Below, in pieces: positions 23,929-32,588 of a stretch of 64,000 nucleotides of DNA. Source of the DNA: Desulfosudis oleivorans (lineage in GTDB: Bacteria; Desulfobacterota; Desulfobacteria; Desulfobacterales; SURF-7). Under the pieces are notes generated by a model that saw only the letters and a program-made list of their open reading frames with translations, made no database searches and had not been told where the DNA came from. The stretch lies in contig DYJD01000031.1 in NCBI GenBank assembly GCA_020723325.1, forward strand, positions 1 through 64,000, in the 5' to 3' direction. Numbering within the stretch: position 1 is the first letter of the stretch; every line of letters begins with the position of its first letter. Position numbers and translations under genes: made by a program.

Positions 23929-24926
23929 ACCTGACCGGTCTCGAATCAATATTTTCCAGCCTTGTTGCCGGCGCCACCCCGATTCTTATTGCCGCCATCG
24001 GCGAAACCCTGACTGAAAAAGCCGGGGTTATCAATCTTTCCCTTGATGGTACCATTCTATTAGGGGCCATGATTTCTTTTGTGACAACATATCATACCGG
24101 AAGTCTCGGTCTTGGATTTTTTGCCGGCGCATTGGTCGGCGCCGGCCTTGCCGCTATTATCGCTGGCCTCAGTTTGTTTTTCGGTGCGTCCCAGGTGGCG
24201 GTCGGGTTTGTGCTTACCCTTTTAGCGCGGGATTTGGCCTATTTTTTCGGTAGTACCTACGCGCGCATCAGCGCCCCACAAATACCCCCCTTGCCGATCC
24301 CCTATTTATCCAACCTACCTGTTGTTGGTCCTATTTTTTTTAACCACAACATATTGGTGTATTGGGGATTGATTCTCATCCCCCTGGCCACCTGGTTTTT
24401 ATATTACACCAATGCAGGATTGATACTCCGAGCTGCCGGCGAAAATCCCAAGACTTGCTTCTCCCGCGGCATCAACGCTCGTTTTCAGCAACTGATCTAT
24501 TCGATCATAGGAGGTTCTTTAGTCGGTTTTTCCGGAGCTGCCTTTGCCCTTTGCTTCAAACCCGGCTGGGGCCAGCCCCAGGGCGCGGAAGGCACCGGCT
24601 GGATCGTCTTGGCCCTGGTAATATTCGGAGGCTGGCATCCGGTACGCGCCTGCCTGGGTGCCTATCTTTTCGCCTTTCTACAAATCGCCAGCCTTCATCT
24701 TCAAAACCAATTTGAATCTGTTCCTGCCCAGGTTTTTCAAGTGGCCCCATTCCCATTAATGATTTTCAGCTTGTTGCTTGTTCGCCTGCTGGAAGGCGAT
24801 TCCCACCGGAATCTCTCCATGAGCCAAACAAGATCATCAGGCTTTTGGCAGAAAATTTTTTCATATTTGACCGGTCCGGCACCATCTGCCCTTGGAAAGC
24901 CATTTTCCACAGAAGCAGACCATTGA
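23925..24926 (+). CDS. BMP-type ABC transporter permease 2
   Basis: A 333-residue multispanning permease, the second of the pair. PILIAAIGETLTEKAGVINLSLDGTILLGAM is the diagnostic block of this subunit, and FFGASQVAVGFVLTLLARDLAYFFG follows. A GGAGGAGAAA ribosome binding site lies before the ATG at 23925, which overlaps the previous stop (ATGA). The C-terminal tail is polar. It closes the transporter operon; about 500 bases with a decayed gene separate it from the next gene, on the other strand. Confidence 0.85.
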   Translation: MNLTGLESIFSSLVAGATPILIAAIGETLTEKAGVINLSLDGTILLGAMISFVTTYHTGSLGLGFFAGALVGAGLAAIIAGLSLFFGASQVAVGFVLTLLARDLAYFFGSTYARISAPQIPPLPIPYLSNLPVVGPIFFNHNILVYWGLILIPLATWFLYYTNAGLILRAAGENPKTCFSRGINARFQQLIYSIIGGSLVGFSGAAFALCFKPGWGQPQGAEGTGWIVLALVIFGGWHPVRACLGAYLFAFLQIASLHLQNQFESVPAQVFQVAPFPLMIFSLLLVRLLEGDSHRNLSMSQTRSSGFWQKIFSYLTGPAPSALGKPFSTEADH

Positions 24927-25062
24927 GTCTCTGCTTTTGTTTAAAATCTTGTCCTACCCTTGTGATCCATTTTTCAAACCCACAATAGAATACTATCCAC
25001 CTTCGTATTCTGCCTTATTAAAACATAATGTATGTCGATCTTATTTCATTGCATACTAGCCT

Positions 25063-25376
25063 TTACGAAAAAAAATTATATCCCATATTTTCGCTAATCG
25101 GGATGACTGTGTTGAAGTAATTAAAACCGAATCAGTGGCGGCCAATGTGCTGAGGCCGGAATATCTAATTGCTATGAAATTACACCGGATTTTGAAAAAT
25201 CCACACTCGGAAAAGGGCTCATCCGACAGTCTGATATTATAAAAATTATCAAAACACATCTTTTTCAAAAAAAAGAACTTAATCTCAGGCTGATAGAAGA
25301 GTTTTTACAAAAACGAGAATTACAAAAGCTTTTATCGCTGATCACTCAAGCGCAAAAAGAAATCGATCAACTATAA
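25063..25376 (+). pseudogene. Decayed nucleotidyltransferase-like gene
   Basis: Two overlapping frames join into one plausible C-terminal domain: VAANVLRPEYLIAMKLHRILKNP in the first, then, after a one-base shift near 25220-25240, GLIRQSDIIKIIKTHLFQKKELNLRLIEEFLQKRELQKLL to the stop at 25376. RPEYLIAMKL with a downstream D-I-x-x-L pattern recalls the DUF6036/AbiEii-type nucleotidyltransferases. No start region is recognisable. The remaining gap (24927-25062) shows nothing else. Confidence 0.4.
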
Positions 25377-25421
25377 TACTCAGGATTGATATCTAACGTC
25401 CACATGACAATGCTGCCACTT

Positions 25422-26243
25422 TTAAACTTTTGTCAATTGCACGGCCGACCAGCCTTGCCGGTTAACTGTTTTTTCACAAATAAATGAAATCGGCGAGTAA
25501 GTAGCCAACAAAGATGAGACCTCCTCAGTTTTGAGCCCTGAAAATATAATTTTTCCGCCGGCGGGCACAAGCCGTCTCATTTGGCTAATTAGTAGACATA
25601 AGGTTGGAAGCCGCAAATTGGCGACAACAATTCCAAACGATCCTTGAACATTTTCCACCTGGTCTGAACTAACCAGAACCTGATTTTCCAGCTTGTTCAA
25701 GCGCACATTTTCCTTGGCCTCAAATATAGCGCATGGATCCACATCAAGACCGACAACATATTCAACGCCTGACAAGGCCAAAGCAATTGCCAAAATTCCG
25801 GAACCTGTGCCGATATCAAGCGCCTGGTTGCTGGGCCCGTACTTTTCAGCCCCCATGGTATCAAACAGCATATCAATCATGGTTAGCGCAAGAATAGTGG
25901 AGGGGTGATCGCCCCTTCCAAAAGATGCGCCTTGTTCAATATTGATCGCTTTTATCGGGCCTTTTTCAAAAAAGGGTGTTCTTGGAGATTTGACAATAAA
26001 TCGTTTTGTCAGGTGCAGGGGACCATTTAGGGAGGTCACCAGAAAAGAGCAGCCGTGCTGGTAAATATACTGCAACCGGCCTATTTCAATCAGCCGGGCA
26101 AGGGCCTTTTTAAATAACCCCCTTCCCACCGGATGTTCTAACCGCAGCTTTTTGTAAAGCCGCTCAGCAGTCAAATATTCTTCAGTAGCCGATATTTCTT
26201 CCAGTACCCAAGCTTGTATGGGCTGAATAAATTCGTCCTTCAC
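25422..26243 (-). CDS. PrmA-like methyltransferase with an unusual N-terminal domain
   Basis: A 273-residue SAM-dependent methyltransferase. The core (from about residue 120) has GRGDHPSTILALTMIDML, LDIGTGSGILAIALALSG (SAM motif I), VVGLDVDPCAIFEAKENVRLN and IVVANLRLPTLCLLI, the order seen in PrmA (ribosomal protein L11 methyltransferase). PrmA's own N-terminal domain is absent; instead residues 1-80 (RLYKKLRLEHPVGRGLFKKALARLIEIGRLQYIYQHG) look like a winged helix. The substrate is therefore uncertain, L11 or another protein. It is the last gene of the leftward run from rpmH. Confidence 0.75.
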   Translation of the reverse strand: MKDEFIQPIQAWVLEEISATEEYLTAERLYKKLRLEHPVGRGLFKKALARLIEIGRLQYIYQHGCSFLVTSLNGPLHLTKRFIVKSPRTPFFEKGPIKAINIEQGASFGRGDHPSTILALTMIDMLFDTMGAEKYGPSNQALDIGTGSGILAIALALSGVEYVVGLDVDPCAIFEAKENVRLNKLENQVLVSSDQVENVQGSFGIVVANLRLPTLCLLISQMRRLVPAGGKIIFSGLKTEEVSSLLATYSPISFICEKTVNRQGWSAVQLTKV

Positions 26244-26255
26244 AATAAACCTGTT

Positions 26256-26600
26256 TTACTCCCGACCTTCTGTCTTAAGCAAGTCCTGATACCAACAGGC
26301 AAAATCATACATCCCCCAAAACCGCTCTTCTTGATTGATGATGCCAAGACACATTTCAAAGGCCCCTCGGCCATAGTCATTGCTGTATTCTGTCGAGCTT
26401 TTGGATTGCAAAAACTCCCGAATCAGCATTTGACTGGTTCTTTTGGTTTTATCTTTGCGAATATCAATGGGATCTTTAGGCTCAGCAAAGGGGTTCCATT
26501 TTTCATATCCCTTTTTAAGTATATGGGCCTGGCGGCGCGGGCTCATACTATCAAAAACGGCTTGTTTTTTTTGTTCTTCGTTTTCTTCTATATGGCTCAT
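26256..26600 (-). CDS. Conserved-looking hypothetical protein
   Basis: A 114-residue soluble, highly charged protein. SPRRQAHILKKGYEKWNPFAEPKDPIDIRKDKTKRT gives a proline-rich middle, and the C-terminus (GRGAFEMCLGIINQEERFWGMYDFACWYQDLL) is aromatic and helical. I do not recognise a domain. Its start overlaps the stop of the YkgJ-type gene by 4 nt, and the methyltransferase gene follows 12 nt later, so the three are probably co-expressed. That linkage suggests a shared task, but none can be named. Confidence 0.65.
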   Translation of the reverse strand: MSHIEENEEQKKQAVFDSMSPRRQAHILKKGYEKWNPFAEPKDPIDIRKDKTKRTSQMLIREFLQSKSSTEYSNDYGRGAFEMCLGIINQEERFWGMYDFACWYQDLLKTEGRE

Positions 26601-27280
26601 TTGATATTCTCCTCTTGTTTTGTATCTGGTGCGGCTATCCCCAAATACTCTTCATTATAATCCGTTTGAAGGGCCATGGACAACGGCACCAGAATGTCCG
26701 CCATTTTTTGATAGCGCGTGGGAATGGAAGCCACCAAATCAGAGGAAATTTGATAGAGCTTCTGATATAACTGATCCATTTTTACAGTGGGATAAGACCG
26801 CCCTTGGGAAAAACCGGACTTGCCGCAAGTGTGACTAATCTCCCCATTGGCTGTGGGGATTCCATACAAACGGCAGGTAATCGGCCGAAACTCATATAGC
26901 TCACAAAGATCTTCATCACCAAGTAATGGGCAGCGAACCCTTTCCATGGCAATCTTCCCCAAAATATCGATTTCACTTTTGCCTTTGCTGAAATCCTCAT
27001 AAGCTGACTTTTTAATTTTATAAACCTTTCGATCAGCACGATTGGCCCGCTCCAGCAAGCGCTCGCGTTTTTCTCCAGCAAAAGCTGTATTGAACTGATG
27101 ATTTATATAAATCGCTTCAATTATGGATAAATCAAATAATGCGTGACAGCAGTCAGAACATCCCAATTTACAGGCTACCTCTGCCGTATAATTCTGTCTG
27201 ACCCGCTCAAAGGCTGTGTCGGCTGTCTTTACCAAGGCTTCATACTGTTGAAAAAAAATTCGAAAATCCAAATTACTCAT
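26597..27280 (-). CDS. YkgJ-type cysteine-cluster protein
   Basis: A 227-residue protein with the zinc/iron-chelating (YkgJ, CxxCxxxxC) layout: CKLGCSDCCHALFDLS near residues 37-52, then RCPLLGDEDLCELYEFRPITCRLYG near 115-140 and a late CG. Proteins of this family probably bind a metal or Fe-S cluster through these cysteines; a role in protein or RNA modification has been proposed for some but is not settled. I take the ATG at 27280 because AGGAG lies 7 nt before it. The upstream extension of the frame runs over the parS site. Confidence 0.75.
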   Translation of the reverse strand: MSNLDFRIFFQQYEALVKTADTAFERVRQNYTAEVACKLGCSDCCHALFDLSIIEAIYINHQFNTAFAGEKRERLLERANRADRKVYKIKKSAYEDFSKGKSEIDILGKIAMERVRCPLLGDEDLCELYEFRPITCRLYGIPTANGEISHTCGKSGFSQGRSYPTVKMDQLYQKLYQISSDLVASIPTRYQKMADILVPLSMALQTDYNEEYLGIAAPDTKQEENIK

Positions 27281-27302
27281 CTGATAACTCCTGGGTTTAA
27301 TT

Positions 27303-27318
27303 TGTTTCACGTGAAACA
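27303..27318. promoter_or_regulatory. parS centromere site (ParB binding)
   Basis: TGTTTCACGTGAAACA is a perfect 16-bp palindrome identical to the bacterial parS consensus recognised by ParB/Spo0J. It lies between mnmE and the YkgJ-type gene. parS sites cluster near the replication origin, which agrees with the adjacent rpmH-mnmE genes. parA and parB are not in the window. Confidence 0.85.
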
Positions 27319-27355
27319 ATTTTTCATGGTTTTTAAAATTTTGGAAATTTGGTGG

Positions 27356-28762
27356 TTATTTTCCTATACAAAATTTGCTGAATATCCGGTCAAGTACGTC
27401 CACATCAACATTAATGCCTAGGATTTCATCAAGATGGCGAAGGGCCGCTTGAATATCAATGGCAATTAAGGCGATGGCAGCAGTGTTTTGTAGATCTGTC
27501 AGGATAGCCGTGCATATTGTCAGGCAGTTCTTAAGGGCCTGGGCCTGCCTCTGATTGGGGACAATGACACCGGCCGGTGACGATGGACTGGTCAACGAAG
27601 ATCGCACGATTGCGGCTTTTAACTCATCCATGTCGGAATCATAGAGGGCGGAGGTCATGACAACGGCAAAGGGTTTCCAATGGGGAGGTAGAACCAAAGG
27701 CAAAGGCGTGCTGCAGCGATCTTTTTTATTCACAACAAGAATTATGGGTTTGTGTTTGAGCTGCTCATATAATTGATACTCCTCATTGGTCAATTCGCGG
27801 TGAGCCTCGGTTACCAATAAAATCAAATCCGCCTCAGCTATATGTTGCCTTGTTTTCGAAATCCCTAAGATTTCAATAGGGTCATCTGTAATTTGAATTC
27901 CGGCGGTATCAATGATGATTATCGGTATTCCTTTAAACCAAAAGGCGTCCTGAATGGAGTCACGGGTGGTGCCGGGAATGTCGGTGACAATGGAACGGTC
28001 TCTGAGAAGCAGGCGGTTCATCAAGGCGGACTTGCCCACATTAGGTATGCCGGCGATAACTGTTTTAATACCGTCGCGGTAAAAATGCCCATGGTCGTAG
28101 TTATTGATAAGCGCGTGAATAGACCGAATAATATTTTCTAATAATTGCAAATGGACCGGCTCGATGATCGGGCTTTCACCAGACTCTTCCGGAAAGTCAA
28201 TAAGTAGCTCGATACGGGTTTGCAGATCTAAGAGTTTGTTACGCAATTCCTCAATGGAATTTTTAATTCCGCCTTGAATTTGGGTATTGGCCAGGGCCAG
28301 GGCTTCATTGGATTTGGCATGAATAATGTCGATGACAGCTTCCGCCTGAGTCAAATCGATGCGGCCGTTTAAAAAGGCCCGCTTGGTGAATTCGCCGGGA
28401 TCGGCCTGGCGAATGCCGGAAGACACCAGAATTTCCAAAATTGTATGCAGCACGTGCGGGCCGCCATGGGAATGAATTTCAACAATATCTTCCTTTGTGT
28501 AGGTAGCAGGACCACGCATGAAACATATTAAAATTTCATCTATGATCTGTTGGGTATTTGGGTTTATGCAAACCCCATAGTACAATTTATGGGATTCCAA
28601 TTCTGAAATTGGGGGGGCTAAAAAACCGGCTTTCTGGGTCTTATCATGGCGTCGGAATATGGCTGCGCCGGTTGTAAAAGCAGCCGGACCGGAAATTCTG
28701 ATAATTCCAATTCCGCCATAGCCAATAGGAGTGGCTATGGCGGCAATGGTCGATGGATTCAT
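27356..28762 (-). CDS. mnmE: tRNA modification GTPase MnmE
   Basis: A 468-residue GTPase that, with MnmG, makes the cmnm5/nm5 group on U34 of several tRNAs. The N-terminal formyl-THF-binding domain begins STIAAIATPIGYGGIGIIRISG; the GTPase domain has GIPNVGKSAL (G1), the DIPGTTRD loop, DTAG (G3) and NKKD (G4); the C-terminal CIGK with the invariant cysteine (Cys465) is intact. Length is typical. It starts 1 nt after jag. The usual partners mnmG and rsmG do not follow; the parS site and unrelated genes do. Confidence 0.96.
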   Translation of the reverse strand: MNPSTIAAIATPIGYGGIGIIRISGPAAFTTGAAIFRRHDKTQKAGFLAPPISELESHKLYYGVCINPNTQQIIDEILICFMRGPATYTKEDIVEIHSHGGPHVLHTILEILVSSGIRQADPGEFTKRAFLNGRIDLTQAEAVIDIIHAKSNEALALANTQIQGGIKNSIEELRNKLLDLQTRIELLIDFPEESGESPIIEPVHLQLLENIIRSIHALINNYDHGHFYRDGIKTVIAGIPNVGKSALMNRLLLRDRSIVTDIPGTTRDSIQDAFWFKGIPIIIIDTAGIQITDDPIEILGISKTRQHIAEADLILLVTEAHRELTNEEYQLYEQLKHKPIILVVNKKDRCSTPLPLVLPPHWKPFAVVMTSALYDSDMDELKAAIVRSSLTSPSSPAGVIVPNQRQAQALKNCLTICTAILTDLQNTAAIALIAIDIQAALRHLDEILGINVDVDVLDRIFSKFCIGK

Positions 28763-28763
28763 C

Positions 28764-29804
28764 TTAAATGCTCGTATTTTCGCTTTCCGTTACATCCGAT
28801 GGAGTTTTCTTCCGGTTTGCCTGCTTTGGGAAGATCATCAATTTGCGATAATAGCCCTCACCAATACTTTGGGTGCGCACACCGCGAAAATTTTTTAAGG
28901 TAATATGAATAATACGGCGGTCCTGGGCATTCATTGGGCCGACAGTGGACGGCTTCCCAGTACGTTTGGTTTTCTGAGCCAAGCGTTCAGCCATCTTAAT
29001 CAGATTTTCTTTGCGTTTTTCAGTATAGCCGGCAACATCCACCTGGACGCGAATATGTTTGGTAATGTTTTTATTGACGATTTTATCGATAATATATTGG
29101 ATCGCCTCTAGATTTTGTCCACGCTTGCCGATCAACATGCTGGAATTGCCGCCTTCAATCCGAAACAACAGCTTGTCGTGGGTTTTTTCAAGAGTGATTT
29201 GGACATCATCGGTCAAATATTCAAGGATCTTCTTAAGCGCGGTGAGACCCAGGTCGGCGCAATTATCAACCATTTCATCGGTCAGGAAAGTTTCAGAAGC
29301 TGACGGCTTTTCTTCTTCAAATGATTCGCTTTCCAGTGAGGTGTCATCTTTAATATCAACGCTTTTAACTTCTTTTTCGGTAGGAGCCGGAAGTGCCTTG
29401 GAATCAATAGACTCGTCTTTGTCTTGATCAGCGGATGTGAAATGAGTTTGCTTTTTGGGCTGAGATTTTTGCTTTTTCTCTTCGCGAGTATCTTTTTGCA
29501 GCAAGGTTTCTTCTCGAAGATCGCTAAAGGCCTCATCAACCAGCGAGATTACTTCGCGCGGATCGATTCCGGAGCTGAACGAATCAGATGTCCCTTGGTG
29601 TTCATTTCTTTTGGAAGAGCTTTCGGGCTTTTTATGATAATAAACCCGGATTTTGGCCTTTTTCACACCGACAAAACCAAAAATACCGGTGGACCCATTG
29701 GAGATAATATCATATTTAAGTTCGCGCTGGGAAATGTTCAGCTTTGAACAGGCGTTTTCAATTGCGTCCTTAACGGTTTTTCCTTCAAATTCCAAACCAG
29801 CCAT
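28764..29804 (-). CDS. jag: Jag/KhpB RNA-binding protein
   Basis: A 346-residue protein with an N-terminal Jag_N domain (FEGKTVKDAIENACSKLNISQRELKYDIISNGSTGIFGFVG), a long acidic, low-complexity linker (about residues 75-190), a KH domain (LIGKRGQNLEAIQYIIDKIV) and a C-terminal R3H domain (KRTGKPSTVGPMNAQDRRIIH). Jag/KhpB binds RNA with KhpA and influences cell division and wall growth in Gram-positives; its job here is less clear. It lies in the standard place between yidC and mnmE. The linker makes it longer than many homologues. Confidence 0.93.
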   Translation of the reverse strand: MAGLEFEGKTVKDAIENACSKLNISQRELKYDIISNGSTGIFGFVGVKKAKIRVYYHKKPESSSKRNEHQGTSDSFSSGIDPREVISLVDEAFSDLREETLLQKDTREEKKQKSQPKKQTHFTSADQDKDESIDSKALPAPTEKEVKSVDIKDDTSLESESFEEEKPSASETFLTDEMVDNCADLGLTALKKILEYLTDDVQITLEKTHDKLLFRIEGGNSSMLIGKRGQNLEAIQYIIDKIVNKNITKHIRVQVDVAGYTEKRKENLIKMAERLAQKTKRTGKPSTVGPMNAQDRRIIHITLKNFRGVRTQSIGEGYYRKLMIFPKQANRKKTPSDVTESENTSI

Positions 29805-29821
29805 TGTTGATAACCTCCATC

Positions 29822-31498
29822 TTAAGCATGTTTTTTCGAGATGTAATACTGCTGGGCGATTGACAGAATGTTATTGACAAGCCAGTATAAAACCAATCCA
29901 GAAGAGAAATTGATAAAGATAACAGTAAAAATGAGCGGCATGAACATCATCATTTTGGCCTGAGTCGGATCGCCGGCAGGGGGCTGAAGCTTCTGTTGGA
30001 TAAACATGGTCGCACCCATGATAATTGTTAAAACAGGGATTCCATACGGGGGTTCCATGAATGGAATGGAAATACCATACCTCCCAAGATCCAGAAGACG
30101 ATCAGGGGCTGAGAGGTCTTTAATCCATCCAAAAAAAGGTGCATGCCGCAGCTCAATAGCGCCATATAACATTTGATATAAAGCAAAAAAAACAGGTATT
30201 TGGGCAACCATGGGCAAACAGCCGCCAAGGGGGTTGATTTTGTAGGTTTTATACAGGCCCATAACCTCTTCGTTCATTCTTTTCTTATCATCTTGGTATT
30301 TCTCTCGAATTTCGGCCATGAGGGGTTGCAGCTTTTTCATCTCATTCATGGATTTATAGCTTTTGGTACCAAGGGGCCAGAATAGGATTTTAACTAGAAT
30401 TGTGAGAATAATTATGGCTACGCCATAATTGGGAATATAACCATGCAAATAGTTCATCAACTGCAAACAGGGCTTGGCGATAAAGTCAAACCAGCCGAAA
30501 TCAACAGCCTTGTCCAGGTTGTGACCGGTTTGGGAAAGGATGCTGACGCTCTTGGGGCCTAAATAAAGATCAAAGGCCGTATGCTGTTCGCCGTTGACCG
30601 GAATATCCGGCAGGGGGTAATGAAAATGTGCTGAAAGCTTTTCCTTTGAAACCAAGGCAAAGTCCACCGCGCTATCCATGGGTGTTTTGGGAATAATACT
30701 GGTGATAAAGTAGCGGTCTTGAATGGCGACCCACTGTAGAAGACCGCTGATCTTACTACGATCTTTAAGATCGTCCACCTTCAATTTATCTAGTTGCCCA
30801 TTCAAATAGGCGCAGGGACCCTCGAAACCGACATTTTGACTGTTGGTGTTCCAGTTCTTTTGGAAGGAAAGATCCAGGGTCCCTTTGGCTAAGGGCTGAG
30901 CGCCGGCATTGTGGATGCGGACATCCAGCCCGATTAAATAAGATTCAGGAGAGAAAGTAAACGTTTTTTCGATGACAAAGCCCTCTGATGATTGCCAGGA
31001 AAAGACGAGTTTTTCAGGATGTTCAGACACGGTAAGCAGGTCATCCGGGAAACTGGTTTTAAAAACAGCTTGATGGGCCTGAACGGATTTATCGGTCTTC
31101 AGATCAAAGGTGAAGGCGCCGTCGGAAATTTGAGAGCCGATCAGCTCTTTGGGAGGAGAATCCATGTCCGCACGCTCGCGAAAATTGGAAAGTGTACAGT
31201 TAACCAGGGCTGCCCCTTTCTCCGAAATGGTCAGGAGGTATAATGGAGTTTTTATGGAAATTTTTCGGGGCGGGGATGTTGAAGATCCGTCTTCTTCGGT
31301 CCGACCTTCAAGGACAGGTTTATCTGTTTTTTCTGTAGATGGTTCGGCAACAGTAGTGGGGGACGGGGCTGCTGTCTCGGCCTGCTCCGCTTGTTTTGTA
31401 GGTTTCGGCGGCTCGCTTTTGTCCACAAAAAAAAGATTCCACAAAATAAATACAAGAAATGATAGTACGATAGCCAATAACATCCGGGCTTGTTCCAT
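29822..31498 (-). CDS. yidC: Membrane protein insertase YidC
   Basis: A 558-residue Gram-negative-type YidC. The N-terminal anchor is ARMLLAIVLSFLVFILWNLFFV, followed by a proline/threonine/glutamate-rich linker, a large periplasmic beta-domain (about residues 80-340) and the conserved five-helix insertase core (YGVAIIILTILVKILFWPL; LQPLMAEIREKYQDDKKRMNEEVMGLYKTYKINPLGGCLPM). It inserts and folds inner-membrane proteins with or without SecYEG. The start has AGGAG before it. The 155 bases upstream, to the yidD stop, show no other gene. Confidence 0.96.
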   Translation of the reverse strand: MEQARMLLAIVLSFLVFILWNLFFVDKSEPPKPTKQAEQAETAAPSPTTVAEPSTEKTDKPVLEGRTEEDGSSTSPPRKISIKTPLYLLTISEKGAALVNCTLSNFRERADMDSPPKELIGSQISDGAFTFDLKTDKSVQAHQAVFKTSFPDDLLTVSEHPEKLVFSWQSSEGFVIEKTFTFSPESYLIGLDVRIHNAGAQPLAKGTLDLSFQKNWNTNSQNVGFEGPCAYLNGQLDKLKVDDLKDRSKISGLLQWVAIQDRYFITSIIPKTPMDSAVDFALVSKEKLSAHFHYPLPDIPVNGEQHTAFDLYLGPKSVSILSQTGHNLDKAVDFGWFDFIAKPCLQLMNYLHGYIPNYGVAIIILTILVKILFWPLGTKSYKSMNEMKKLQPLMAEIREKYQDDKKRMNEEVMGLYKTYKINPLGGCLPMVAQIPVFFALYQMLYGAIELRHAPFFGWIKDLSAPDRLLDLGRYGISIPFMEPPYGIPVLTIIMGATMFIQQKLQPPAGDPTQAKMMMFMPLIFTVIFINFSSGLVLYWLVNNILSIAQQYYISKKHA

Positions 31499-31653
31499 TG
31501 TTAACTCCTAGAAACCTGACGCATATACATCGGCGCCGATTCTTTTTTGCGCATTGCAATAATAGAAAATAGACCTCTTCCGCAGGATAATGCCGACTCA
31601 AAGGAAAGGCGGAGGAAAATGATAAGCCATGATGATTTTCCTGCGCATAGGGA

Positions 31654-31863
31654 TCAGGGTACTGGGTCGAATCCTCCTGGGTGAAAAGGATGACAATGCA
31701 GTACCCGGCGAATAGCTAAATAGGTTCCCTTAACGGAACCATAGCGCAGTATGGCTTCATACGCATACTGTGAGCAGGATGGATAAAATCGACACGCAGG
31801 ACCGAGAAAAGGAGATAGAGTAATTTGATATGCCTTGATGAGGCAGAGCAGAATTGTATTAAT
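31654..31863 (-). CDS. yidD: Membrane protein insertion efficiency factor YidD
   Basis: A 69-residue protein with the full YidD signature: [23 protein letters not shown] and [14 protein letters not shown] at the end. It aids YidC-dependent membrane insertion at the inner face of the membrane. No ATG, GTG or TTG exists between the in-frame stop and the conserved region; the best initiator is ATT at 31861-31863, preceded by AGGAG at 8 nt, and gives the expected N-terminus ([13 protein letters not shown]). The ATT overlaps the end of rnpA by 5 nt. Rare-start initiation coupled to rnpA is inferred. Confidence 0.85.
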   Translation of the reverse strand: MNTILLCLIKAYQITLSPFLGPACRFYPSCSQYAYEAILRYGSVKGTYLAIRRVLHCHPFHPGGFDPVP

Positions 31864-32215
31864 GACTGCATCTCCTGATTAAATCTTCAAACAAACATTG
31901 CAGGGAATGGAGCATGTCTTTCGGGTTTTGAGAAGCGGCGCTGAATTTTGCAATAATGTGGAAGTCCATTCCGCTAGGTAGTCTGCTTTTATTGGTTCGG
32001 AAACATTCTCTGACAATGCGTTTGATTCGATTTCGAATTACAGCGGATCCGACTTTTTTTGTTACCGTGATGCCGATGCGCGGCGCCGGCTGCGGGCCCA
32101 TGTCCGTCACTCCGATGAAATTCTGGGTGTGAACGGATTTTCCGGTGGTTTTCATGCGGACAAACTCGCTCCGCTTTCGAATTCTTTCTTTTTTTTGTAA
32201 TGAAAAAGCTTTCAA
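31859..32215 (-). CDS. rnpA: Ribonuclease P protein component
   Basis: A 118-residue basic protein that binds RNase P RNA and helps trim tRNA 5' leaders. The N-terminal [20 protein letters not shown], the [28 protein letters not shown] helix with the RNR motif, and HIIAKFSA are typical. The start appears to be TTG (32213-32215), 145 nt after rpmH. Its last codons overlap the ATT start of yidD. Length is normal for the family. Confidence 0.94.
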   Translation of the reverse strand: MKAFSLQKKERIRKRSEFVRMKTTGKSVHTQNFIGVTDMGPQPAPRIGITVTKKVGSAVIRNRIKRIVRECFRTNKSRLPSGMDFHIIAKFSAASQNPKDMLHSLQCLFEDLIRRCSH

Positions 32216-32360
32216 TTAAGAATGATTCCCTGCGATTTGGTTTCTCCTGCCAGTCAATTTGCTGTTAAATTTTCGATGGCTTATCAGTGTGGTAGCGCTT
32301 GAGTGCTGATCCTGCCTGTTGGGCCTTTCTGCGGCCGAGGTAAGGCCGCTTATGGTTGTA

Positions 32361-32495
32361 TTACAAAGATAGACGTTTTCTCCCTTTGGCGCGACGTCGG
32401 CTGATAACTTTCCGACCTTGTTTGGTTGACATCCGTTTTCTAAAGCCATGGGTTCTGGCGCGTTTGATTTTGCTTGGCTGATAAGTTCTTTTCAT
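32361..32495 (-). CDS. rpmH: 50S ribosomal protein L34
   Basis: A 44-residue, very basic protein, [22 protein letters not shown] at the start and [12 protein letters not shown] at the end, matching L34 over its whole length. It is the first gene of the rpmH-rnpA-yidD-yidC-jag-mnmE run. AAGGAACG precedes the ATG, and a TTGACA at 32558-32563 (minus strand) is a likely -35 box, although no clear -10 follows at standard spacing. dnaA, which often lies upstream of rpmH, is replaced here by rng on the same strand. Confidence 0.97.
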   Translation of the reverse strand: MKRTYQPSKIKRARTHGFRKRMSTKQGRKVISRRRAKGRKRLSL

Positions 32496-32588
32496 GTTTC
32501 GTTCCTTAATAATCAGATATTGATAAATCGCTCCACAAAAACATAAAAAAGATCCAATGTCAATAAAATGTAGTGAATGGATCGATTT

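Noticed and set aside
32496-32588. Possible replication origin upstream of rpmH
   Set aside because: No DnaA-box cluster (TTATCCACA-like) is seen in the gap and dnaA is not adjacent.
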